From assembly GCA_963995525.1 (NCBI GenBank), contig OZ023206.1, positions 63,881,204-63,945,203 on the forward strand: DNA of 64,000 nt, given 5' to 3'. The translations under genes and the position numbers were made by a program. The notes below the pieces were generated by a model. That model was given only the letters and a program-made list of their open reading frames with translations. It was not told where the DNA came from and did no database searches. This document shows, one piece after another, positions 11,385 to 21,713 of the stretch (within the stretch, counting starts at the first letter, position 1; each line of letters begins with the position of its first letter). The DNA comes from Escarpia spicata. Lineage: Eukaryota; Annelida; Polychaeta; Sabellida; Siboglinidae.

Positions 11385-11770
11385 AAACAGTGGGCTCCTG
11401 CGAGAACGCCGACAGCGTGCACCTACCGCTGCAGAGGCGGCCCGGTTTCTGTTTCAATTCCCGCGCAATCCTCAGTTGCACCTCGGCTGCACACGGGAGG
11501 ATATAAACTTGATCGTTCGCGCTTCGTCTCGGCATTAACGGTCGACTTTTGATCTGCCCCGGGAGTCGGGTCTCGCTTCGCCTCAGCCCCGGGCGCTCCC
11601 GACGGGAGAGGTTGACAGCGGGCGGTTGCAATAACTGCTGACTAATGACCGCTCCCTAGTCGCGCGTCTATGACGTATCCGTCCGTCGGGGCCGCCGATT
11701 GGCGCGCTGCCGGGAGAGCCAATAAACAACTTGGTAATTACGCCAATCGGTTCCATACGCGTGGGGGGTA
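11385..11770. promoter_or_regulatory. CpG-rich island, possible promoter
   Basis: The most GC- and CpG-rich stretch of the intergenic region. Holds a TATA-like GGATATAAACTT (11500), two CCAAT-type boxes in opposite orientation (GATTGG near 11696, CCAATAAAC near 11718), and CRE-like TGACGTAT. No coding sequence starts within several kb in either direction, so it could serve a non-coding RNA or be an enhancer. Inference from composition. Confidence 0.35.
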
Positions 11771-12540
11771 GTTTTGCTGTGTGTTTGCGTGCATCTATAA
11801 CATGTATGTAAGACTGCCAATTGATGTAGCGAATGACGTATCCTATGTCCGGTACTGCTTTAGCGTCTCTGTAAAATCGGACATTGATAGTGATTTCTTG
11901 CTACTGATCTATGGTCCCGCGCACGAAAAAGCCCCCACAAAACCACTAATGCTGTTTATATCCTACACGCCACATATTTACGATTGAGGTATAAATTTGC
12001 AATATGACACAAATTTCTTTTTCTTTTGGCTTGCGTCAGACAATCGTCTTTAACTATGCCGTTGTGTTGAGCAACTACGGACTGACATGAAATGTGTAAA
12101 ATTGATGCCCAGAAATACTTAACTGTATCGTGAAGACGAGAACATTTATGTTTGTGTTCGTTTTGTAATGTCGCGTTTCGGAGCAAGCCACGATACAACA
12201 AAAGACGTTGTCATTATTGTGACACTTCTGAATTTGTATATGCCTTGTCCGTCCTCCTTGTACGTGACCCAACGTGCAAGCAGTGCATAACACATTATAT
12301 TCGTAAGCCTTTTATGTAGGCATTGCTTACCCTCATATACCTTGCTACCGTCTGCACTTTGACACCCGTATGTCTTGTGTATATTTGCATACAAGAATAG
12401 TATGCCTATATTGGACATTGATATATAGGAAATGTGTTTGTTTATGCACCTCTGGCTCCTGTAAACGTACGCATTAAAAACAAAAGTACAAGTGGATCCA
12501 TATACTTAAATATCAATTAAAAGCTTACGACGTCACGGCG
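11771..12540. other. Intergenic, nothing recognised
   Basis: Short frames on both strands without motifs. The last bases carry the tRNA upstream motif GACGTCACGGCG. Confidence 0.5.
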
Positions 12541-12613
12541 GGTTTCGTAGTGTAGTGGTTATCACGTTCGCCTCACACGCGAAAGGTCCTGGGTTCGAAA
12601 CCCAGCGAAACCA
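12541..12613 (+). tRNA. tRNA-Val (anticodon CAC), copy 6
   Basis: Intact copy, identical to the majority sequence, with upstream ACGACGTCACGGCG and a T5 terminator around 12624-12628. Its wider flanks differ from the 7-9 kb units, so the tRNA and its upstream motif moved or were conserved apart from those flanks. Confidence 0.97.
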
Positions 12614-12684
12614 GATGGTTATGATTTTTGTAGTTTGCTTGCTGTTTTTGTAGTTTCCATTGAAAGTGCATCCCCTGCGAGGCG

Positions 12685-12770
12685 CCGAGGTTCACTCGAC
12701 TTATCCTGTCTTGATTTGCACCTTTGTACCATTGGCCTCTGATCTATCAATCGCATTTATCTACAAAGAA
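12685..12770 (+). repeat. Dispersed repeat R3
   Basis: GAGGTTCACTC and ACCATTGGCCTCTGATCTA recur in inverted orientation at 32075-32160. Element type unknown. Confidence 0.55.
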
Positions 12771-15480
12771 AGCTATTTATGTGGTAGTAGCTGCCCCACT
12801 GTGGTTGGTATGCCAGTGGCAACATGATAATATTATACCTAAAATTAATATTATACGTCAGATTTAAAAAATGAAACCAGTTAATACAAACGTTGCTTTC
12901 ACGAAACATCGTATTAATTGCATGCCGTATTCTGCTATATAAATAACCTATTTTGTTTCTTAACCTTACTATGTAGCTTTATTGTACACTATACTAAACA
13001 TGTAATACATACAATATTATAATCGTTTTTTTCTATAGACTTCATGTTTGATTACATGTGTTAACGTGTGGCTTATGCTGGTCTAATTTAGGTTGCCATA
13101 TGCCGCCGTAGCCGCGAACGAAACGTATAAACGATCGCTTAATTCGAGAACTGTTTAGTGTTGCTTATCGCGACCACGATCCACAGAATATCGCCTCGCA
13201 TCACAAACGTCTCTCGCGGGAGAGTCTTCACTAAACACGGTAAGCCGTATACTTCGATGCCAAGTAGATAAACCTAATATTTATTTCCCATTGCCACCGA
13301 TGTTAAATATGGCTGAAGCTGGTCAATGGTGCATGTGTATGCGGTTATAACGAGTTCTTCCCCTCGTTCTTTTGTTCTTCTTCTCTTTAATTTCTTTCTT
13401 CTTCTCCCCTTCTTTTCTTCCGCCTCCCCTTCTTCGTATCCTTCTTACTCCTCCTCCTCAACTATGGATGCTTCCCAGAGAAGTCGAGATGATGTTCGTT
13501 TGAACAAGTCTGCCAGGGACCAAAGTGCAAAGCACTTTGAGCAGTCCTGAGGACTGGATACTGCGCTATGTAACAACTTACCTTTACTTGTTTCTTCTTC
13601 TTCCTCACCTTCTTCTTATTATTTTATTCTCCTTCTACTCCTCTGACTCTTCCTATCCACCTTCTTCCTCGCGTTCTTCTTCGTCTTCACATATGTCCGG
13701 TGATCTAGACATCACAGTCTCACAGGCTAATATAAGTCCCGTATCGTCAGGCCCGCAGTTCAACGATGTAAGGGAATTTGCTGATAGCGACATTAATTAT
13801 AGGTATACAATATCTGGCGGGTGTTTTCTCTAAGTCCACTGAAAATGTACCCCACACTGCGTCCAGGTGCTTCTCGCAGACTTGGCGTATGAAATAAAGT
13901 ATTACTATTTACCATAATTGGTTTAATATCTATAAAAAATTAACGCCATATAGGTGTCGGGTCACCCTCTTAATTGTCACTTGTTGTTCGTACATTGTCT
14001 ATACGAAGGAGAGATACATCATTAATGACTACAGAGAATATACGGGAGAAGGGGGAAAGTGAAACACCGGGGCTAATTGAAACATGCTTTGTTTTAACTA
14101 TGAAGTGGAGACATCCGCCGTTACTTATCATAATCAATAGTTTTGATACATTTAAGAAGAAAGTCGATATTATAATCGTTGATTTCGGTGGTTTACTTTG
14201 ACCCACCGTCCCCTACCCTCTTTATACCGTTGTATCACCAACCCCTGTTTATCAAATAAGTGAGTATTCATATTTACACATATTGACTGAACGACTAACA
14301 ATAAACCCAAAAGTACGCATATTGTTTTATGCTCTGTATTTTTACACAGCACATATGGAGATCCACTCTCAATTAGGAGTGAACGTATACCCCCGTCTTT
14401 CGTGTACCTCCCTCGACCTATGCAATAAAATTAGTATTCATAATTACCATAAATTACTAAATGGATATAAAACGCTGCCGTGTCAGACACGAATCATGTC
14501 TATTGTCTCCCCACCATGTTGTTCGATATCTTATACACAGGGAGGTTTCATTATCAGCGAATTAAGATAATGCACCGCGTTCACTTTCTTGCTATGTGTC
14601 GTGTCTCATATACTAAGTAGGGCTGTATCGATTTATCGTTGGATGAATGGCGATAGCTTTCTCATGGTGCAATATTCGATATATTTTATGAGAATCGCGA
14701 TATACATAATATGCGTTACGTGCATATAATTATATAATTATGTTTGAAGGTTGTCGTGTTGAATGTAAGAAACAACAAACGCGTACGCTTTGAAACGTTT
14801 GGTAGTCCACTCATTTGGCGCAATTATTACCAGTCAAAATCACAAAGGACACATAATTATGATTATCAGAAAAACATTTTTAGGGTACGTTTGGAGTCCA
14901 TTGCACCAGTCTTATGGCTGTTGCAGCGCTTGGAATGGATGATAACAGCTCGTGTTGGTGCAATGCGAAGCGCCATTTATATAAATAATATAAACTACCC
15001 TAAATACAATTTGTAATAATTGTAAGTGCCTTTTTTGTACCTTCGTCACAGTAAAAGTGACCAAGTCATGCAACCAGATAAATGAGCTTCTGATGGAGAG
15101 ATTTACCTTCAAGGACAACATGCGCCGTGCAGCACCTGTCAACCCCAGTCTGACTGACAATGCGTGCGGTATACAGTATATAACCAGATTCTAGAGAAGT
15201 TTATAAATGAGGAACATGATAATTGGAACACGTTCGTGGATCCAGACTTTCTTGCTCCGGAACATCTAAAGCAGAAATGCACGCAGGAAACATAATTCTA
15301 CCTGGTCTATGCATGGTCGAGAGGGTGTTTACCGCTGAGGCAAGCAAGCCGAGTCATCTTCATGTCCTGTCCTTTACACGAGGGTTTTCCATTTTCTGGC
15401 ATATATGTATATAACTTTGCAGTTCCACGATGGTAGTTATGTAAACATTCCGTTTTACCAGGCAATCCGATGAACACAAA
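12771..15480. other. Intergenic; polypyrimidine stretch 13350-13690
   Basis: Mostly AT-rich. 13350-13690 is CTT/CTC-rich and gives Ser/Phe/Leu frames that I do not regard as genes. A small CpG-rich patch is at 13090-13240. Nothing else recognised. Confidence 0.5.
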
Positions 15481-15534
15481 TGGTATTGAAGAGTCGGCAG
15501 CAGTTCAGCAGGGGAGGTGCATGGTCGGTAATAG

Positions 15535-15560
15535 GAAAGAAAGTCACAGGAAAAAGTAAC
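15535..15560 (+). repeat. MULE-end-like motif
   Basis: AAGTCACAGGAAAAAGTAAC resembles the terminal repeat of the MULE at 34.7-36.9 kb. Only one end is visible. Confidence 0.4.
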
Positions 15561-16205
15561 GGGAAAGTGATAGTTTATAAATGCTCAGAAAAATAATGGG
15601 AACGAAGTAACAGATTTTGCACACACAAAATAATTAACAAAATAGAATAACACAGTTAACTTTTATTTAATTAATTTCAAAATCCTAAATATTGTTCACA
15701 TCATCTATATTTCTCATTTTCAGCATGCACATAATTTATGCTTTTTAAAAATCTTGTCATGTTCCGAAGAGTTCTCAACATATTTACGCTTCTCAGCATC
15801 ATAAAAGTGTAGTGTTCCAAACAGTTATGCTTTTCAACACATTTAAAAGTCATTCTGCTGTCCCGTGGCGCGAGAACGAAATTAATATTAAGTGGCTGTC
15901 GGATCATGACATCGGAAGACGGAGGGGAGGGGGTGCTGTTGAGCATTCGTTCTCTTTGTTCCCCTTCCATTCATTTCAAGTTGTCCGATCCATTGTCAGA
16001 TTCCTCCATACATTTTCATTTGAATATACCATGAAAAGGGGGACATATAAATGTTCTCATGAAACATCACTGCACAATCCCAAGCATATTATTCATTCAT
16101 ATACGCGAAATATGGTGATCCATGCGAGAACGGAAAAATTACAATATACTTTTGTACTGCTAACATATTAAACTATCATAAATGGTTATACAGTACGCTG
16201 CACTT
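15561..16205. other. Intergenic with decayed R1 trace
   Basis: AT-rich; 15880-15960 resembles part of repeat R1 on the minus strand. Otherwise nothing recognised. Confidence 0.45.
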
Positions 16206-17060
16206 GATAAATCCATTTGCTTCGAAATGGATTAAGCCGACCGATTGATAAAGCAATTCGCCGCCTTAAAATAGCACCTTTTATCCGACCCGAAGACGTC
16301 TTCGCATTAGCAACATTTCAGTTTTTCCGTGCTACTATGTCGATCGGGCGACAGGTGGCATTTATGTGGCATTAGTCGACGTGACAGAGACGCGCGAACG
16401 ACGCCAATGCGGACGAAACAACCAGTCTGAGAAGTACGTCATCAAGCTATACATTTCCGTCGATCTAATACCTATTCATTTCCGATAAATTTCGGGAAAT
16501 TAAATGATATCCGAAGCTCTTAAGTAGGTGGCGAGCAAGCGGATAAGTCGACGATCCAAACTGCGCCGGGCAAATCAATTTGCGTGCGCTACAAGGCATT
16601 AATAAGGGTTTTTCTTGTCAATTAGCCGCCGTTACAGAAGTTGATATTCCATTATCATTCATGACAGACGCGGCAAAGATGGTCGTTTGAAATCCACCGC
16701 TCTCGTTAAGGGGACATTTAACGTTCGATAAATCAGTCGCTATTACTGGCATTAGTAACGCTGAAATTGGATTCGCGATTGGGTTCACGGGTAGCGATCT
16801 TCAAAGCATTTTATTGTTATCTAAATGTGCACGGGCGCAGTAAAACGCCAAATCCTAAGCCCTCGAACAGGCTCGCGCGGCAAATATATTGACTCAAAGC
16901 GAACACACGAACATTTCGATGTCGATTGGAGAGCTTTGCATATAATTCGCGCCGTTTCTTTGTTAAGTGTTGCGTCAGTGGAACCGGAAACATTGGGCCG
17001 TGAAAGGGGCATTAATCTGCATTGATTTCGTAATGATCGGTTTCACTAGACAAAGGTGAC
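16206..17060. promoter_or_regulatory. Candidate non-coding regulatory island
   Basis: About 850 bp of non-repetitive DNA with frequent CpG, GATAA, ATTA/TAAT and AATCAATTTG-type motifs between AT-rich flanks. Two ~65-codon frames overlap on opposite strands without a motif. The longest such island in the window; regulatory role is inferred. Confidence 0.3.
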
Positions 17061-17531
17061 CGCCACCATCTGTGTCTATGTACGATTGTTGATTCGGTCA
17101 TTACGAGAAGAGATGAGAGCGTGACTATAGCAAGTAGCGCTCATTAACGAGAGAGGCCTACCATTACCTCGCCATCCCTTCGCCGGTAACGTTTGTGTAC
17201 TGTGTCGTATGCTCTGATTCATAACAAAGTAATTCGTATATGTAGTTATTTTGTATAGGCACGCACGAAAACAGTACGTGCAAAAAACTAAATTGATACA
17301 ATATAAAAATGACAAAATTACACTTTCTGTTATAGTTATGTAAATCTGCACGAGCATTAAAATGCTTGCAGGCTTCAGCATGTTGTCTTGATTGTTCGCC
17401 TATGTGGAGATATATATATTTACATATGTGGAGATATATATATTTACATAATTATGTGAACAGAATTACTGTTTAATTTCGGTTTGGTATGATTAAATTG
17501 TCGGTATAAATGATAAAAAACTAACGCTTCT

Positions 17532-17604
17532 TGGTTTCGCTGGGTTTCGAACCCAGGACCTTTCGCGTGTGAGGCGAACGTGATAACCACTACACTACGA
17601 AACC
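17532..17604 (-). tRNA. tRNA-Val (anticodon CAC), copy 7
   Basis: Identical to the majority 73-nt sequence, minus strand. T6 terminator downstream (AAAAAA on plus at 17515-17520). Upstream motif reads AACGTCGCGGCG, one base off the common form. Confidence 0.97.
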
Positions 17605-18217
17605 CGCCGCGACGTTTGAATTGGTGCTGTTGGATATTGACCAAGGTGCAGTATTGTTTGAATAGACTTACTATATTCGTACACTGGCTAAATGTATTGA
17701 TTATTTCTGTTTGCGCGTTGGAATAACGCTGCTCTTTCACTGGCTTTCGATAAATGTTATTTATGAGAATATTCATATTGTTGATTCATAACAAAGTAAT
17801 TTTATATGTAGTTATTTCGTACATGCACCCACGAAAATAATACGTGCACAAAACTAAATTGGTCCAATATAAAAACAACAAAAGTACACATTATGTTGTT
17901 GTTTATTGACTATATCCTGAGTGCAGCATCGTGTAAATCTGCACAAGCATTATAATGCTTGCAGGCTTCAGCATGAGGTCTTGATTGTACGCCTATAACA
18001 CGCATACGTGGAGAAAGAGAGAGATATTCACTTAATATGTGGAGAGAGTTACTGTTTGATTTCGGTTTGGTGTGATTAAATTGTCGATATAAATGATAAA
18101 AAACATACGCATATGTGGAGAGATATATATTCACATAATTATGTGGACATAATTACTGTTTAATTTCGGTTTGGTATGACTAAATTGTCGATATAAATGA
18201 TACAAAACAACACTTCT

Positions 18218-18290
18218 TGGTTTCGCTGGGTTTCGAACCCAGGACCTTTCGCGTGTGAGGCGAACGTGATAACCACTACACTACGAAACC
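18218..18290 (-). tRNA. tRNA-Val (anticodon CAC), copy 8
   Basis: Identical to the majority 73-nt sequence, minus strand. Only a T4 run follows (plus 18204-18207). Upstream motif reads GAACGTAACGGCG. Confidence 0.96.
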
Positions 18291-18570
18291 CGCCGTTACG
18301 TTCAGATTGGTGCTGTTGGATATTGACCAACGTGCAGTATTGTTTGAACAGACGTACTATATCTGTACACTGGTTAAATATATTGATTATTTCTGTTCGC
18401 GCGTTGGAATAATGCTGCTCTTTCACTTGCATTCGATGTATAGTATTTATGAGAATATCCATATTGTTGAAACAATACGCATAGCTGTCCAAAAATACAC
18501 ATGAACACATTTTTGCATATCTATCGCCGGACATCCGTCAGCATTCTCTTGCACTATGTCGTACGATGAA

Positions 18571-18780
18571 ATGGCTAACCAAGTTTTCCTGTGAAAACCC
18601 GAGTGCCCTTGGAGAAGAGGTCACCCAAACGTGACCCTGAGAGACACCATCGAGAGTGGCACCGGCCTCAGTGGGACTTGTCTGGCTGCCACAACGACAG
18701 ACAGGAAACTGTGGAAACAGCTTATCGTGTCACCATGCTAAGAGGATGCGAAATAAGTAAGTAAGTAAGTAAGTATTTTA
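18571..18780 (+). mobile_element. Probable RTE-type LINE 3' end
   Basis: The plus frame reads TGLSGTCLAATTTDRKLWKQ, like the C-terminal end of RTE reverse transcriptases (a D-R-x-x-W motif), then stops and passes into an (AAGT)n tail at about 18759-18777. Simple-repeat tails are usual for RTE elements. 5' part absent. Confidence 0.5.
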
Positions 18781-19751
18781 GGAAAATGGGTGTACTGAGC
18801 TCAAGTATCCTCTGTTAAGGATTTGGAACATGAACGAAGACCCCAATGCACTGGCAACGGAGTATAGGTGGCGAATGTGAACCCTAAACCCAGACATCTG
18901 ATAAAATCACTTTAGTCCTTTCGGGTAGATGGTCTTCTCTGCAAAACATGTATGCTTAATGGCACATCTAAATAACGACTCTCGGATTACAACGGAGACG
19001 AGAATGCGTGATTATCCAGTCATGGCTCAGGGACACATTCAGCCGTTACATTTCCATGCCACTGAACATTAAACAATGACCAACTGGACAAGGCTGAGGA
19101 GAGTAACCGGGGGTTACCCTCCTCTGTCCTATCAAATAACATAGATGAATATATATATTTTGTAAACATACATAAACATATACAATCAGAGAGGGTTCGC
19201 TACAAGAAAGAACAAGTATTTGCGACACGATGGTGTTCATCTGAATCAGAGGGGGACGATGCTGTATTTGAAAAAAACATACGGTGGCCGTACAAAGGTA
19301 TGCGCTAAAATTAAAGTAAACACGGGATTGCGAAGTTGTGGTGCCGTCCACAGAGCCGCTACTGCTGACCACCCCACACCTCCACAAACACGTGTCCTGT
19401 TACTAATAATTAATACATGGGTATTCAGTAATTATTTCGGACGGTAAACCTGTAAAAACTAATCCCCCTAACAACTACACAATTGCACTAATACTACGAC
19501 GTCTCACAGTGTCCTAAGCGCCAAGGTCATTGTTCTGTAGAAGTCCATTGTTCATTGTAATTTGGTGGCCACCAGCATATCTTTCAGATTCTTGTTCTTT
19601 GAGAATGCTGTTATAAATCTCGGCGTGTATATTTCTGGATACGCGGTTTGTAGCAGTTTATAGGTGGCTTTAGCTAGTTTAGCAATTGTTCGTCCCTGGT
19701 GGGGGAAGCGAATCACAAAAGGTATAATATCAAAAGAGTCCTCTCTAACAT
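18781..19751. other. Retroelement flank with one SGNH-like fragment
   Basis: A plus frame near 19223-19290 reads RHDGVHLNQRGTMLYLKKTY, like the block V (D-x-x-H) end of SGNH/esterase domains found in retroelement first ORFs. 19450-19751 is the likely 3' UTR of the Penelope-like element. Nothing else recognised. Confidence 0.45.
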
Positions 19752-21713
19752 TCAGTCCCCCGGCTGCGTAGTTTTAAGTCTTGTAATCCATTTTGATTTA
19801 CAATTTCGTCTGTAAATGGTTTCCAGTGAGGCGACGTCAGAAAATGGCACTGATTCCAAGGTTGTAATACGCAAATCGGATATTGAGTGACCGGTTCCGT
19901 TAAAATGCTTAGCCACTTGTGTGACGTTGCGATGTCGTATGTCCGACCTGTGATTATTTAGACGTGTTCGGAGTTGATTGCCAGTTTCACCCACGTATCT
20001 TGCGGGGCAGGAGGTGCAGGTAATTAGGTAAACCACGCTGGATGTACCGCAATTGTTGATTTTGCCCTGTGGTGGCCTCCTTGTGTTGTTAATAGGTGTG
20101 AAGTCTACACATACCATACAGGCTAGACACCTGTTTACCTGACATTTCACGACTTGTTCTTTCCTGTTCTGATTTTTGTTAATGTCCGCTACGGTAGTGC
20201 TTTTAATGTGCCTTAAGAAACGCGATGTATAATTCCTTTGCCTCAGGCTATGAAAAAGTGTTTGTACGGCTTCCTCAAAGGCTGATTTATTGTTGCAAAT
20301 CCTGTGAAATCGTAATAGTTGTGACTTGAGGATACCAGAGAAGGTATGTTTCGGATGGAACGAGTCTTTCTACAGTAGTTGATGTGTATCTGTTGATTTA
20401 AAGTAAACCTTGCTGCCGAGATGCCCCGTCGAATTAAAGCATTTGCCTTTAAAGATCGTAGTATCCAAGAAATCTATTGAGTGTTTACTTGTAACTGACG
20501 TTAATTTTACGCAATTTTGATGGCTAATTAGTATGTCTAAGAAAATTAGGAATTCATCATTCCCATGTGTCCAGATTCCGAAAGTATCATCCAGATATCG
20601 TAAATAGATTAATGGTAATTTGCTGCATTTCCTTAGTGCTTGTTTCTCCCACTCAGCCATAAAAAGATTGGCATAGTTGGGGGTAAATCGTTTCCCCATT
20701 GCAGTGCTGAAAATTAGAAGATACCAATTTGATCCGAATAAAACGTCGTTGTGTTCTAAGGAAATTAAAACCTGTCTTACTGCTTCAGTCCCCGAAATAT
20801 TGTCAATATTGGTGTACAGACTTTCTACATCCATGGAAAACAATAGTGCATCACTAGGAATTTCGATTTTTGTCACTTTATCAATGAAGTCATGTCATGT
20901 TTTTAACATACGAAGCATGTGTTACTGCCAATGGGGCTAAAATAGTCAATATACTCAGCTATTTTATATGATTCGCTGTTGCAATCGGATATGATCGGTC
21001 GTCCTGGAGGCATTTGAGGCTGAGGCCATTTGTCTTTAGCCTTATGAATCTTGGGTAATAGATAGTTTGTCGTAATTGTTTAGTGTTGCTGAAATGCGGA
21101 CTGCGGCTTGTAGATAGACCGGTGTGTCTAGTTTAGTATACTGTTTTTTGTTTGCAAGCTGTGGAATCGCCTCTGCGACATAGTTTTCTTTAGAACTGAT
21201 TAATGTGGCCGAGCCTTTATCAGCAGGTTTAATAATAATAGATGGGTTTCTCTTGAGTGCCGAAATCGACGCCAATTGCGACTCCGACAAATTACCAACA
21301 CTGTTCCGGTGTTTGTTAGTTATCAAGCTAAAAACTTTCAGTTGTTCAAATTTAGAGTTAATGTCCTCGTTGTGGCAGGGTAGATTCCAGGTTGATTTTG
21401 CTGTAATGTTCTCTTTTAATTTGGTTGATTTCGTTCCGTGAAAAAAATATCGTAGTTGGATATGTCTAGCAAAACGCCTGATAGACGTCTGCGTGTCTTC
21501 TGCATCATTTGTATGAGGTGTTGGTATAAATTGTAATCCGAAATTTAGGATTTCCGCCTGTGTTTCAGATAACACTAGATGGCTTAAGTTGATAATCGTG
21601 GGATTGCGCAGATCACTGGACTTGTTTTGTGCGGTATGGTTGCCCTCAAGGTTTCTTAGTTTAAATGGCACAACCAATGTGTTAGCATTTTGTTCGCTGT
21701 TTATTGTGTCCAA
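19752..21713 (-). pseudogene. PLE reverse transcriptase / GIY-YIG endonuclease (broken)
   Basis: N-terminal PLE region with LVLSETQAEILNFGLQFIP and IIIKPADKGSA (about 21.6-21.2 kb); LPKIHKAKDKWPQ then PGRPIISDCNSESY (about 21.05-20.95 kb); palm motif A SMDVESLYTNID (Asp codon near 20831); STAMGKRFTPNYANLFM; catalytic YLDD at 20586-20597 in YLRYLDDTFGIW; linker RFHRICNN; a Cys cluster (C-x4-C-x2-C-x2-C near 20145-20110); GIY-YIG domain with VVYLITC and ARYVGETG (about 20033-19950). Lesions: frameshift near 21060, stop and frameshift near 20890-20910, in-frame TAG at 20370-20372. The frame is otherwise open, so the copy is fairly young. Known role of the family: target-primed reverse transcription in the nucleus. 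Confidence 0.9.

Larger units (their letters stand above)
17217..18470. repeat. Tandem duplication carrying two tRNA-Val
   Basis: 17217-17780 and 17783-18470 are diverged copies: GATTCATAACAAAGTAATT opens both, and TTTAATTTCGGTTTGGTATG precedes both tRNAs. The second copy has about 120 extra bp (an additional partial repeat near 18050-18130), so the tRNAs are 686 bp apart. Confidence 0.8.
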
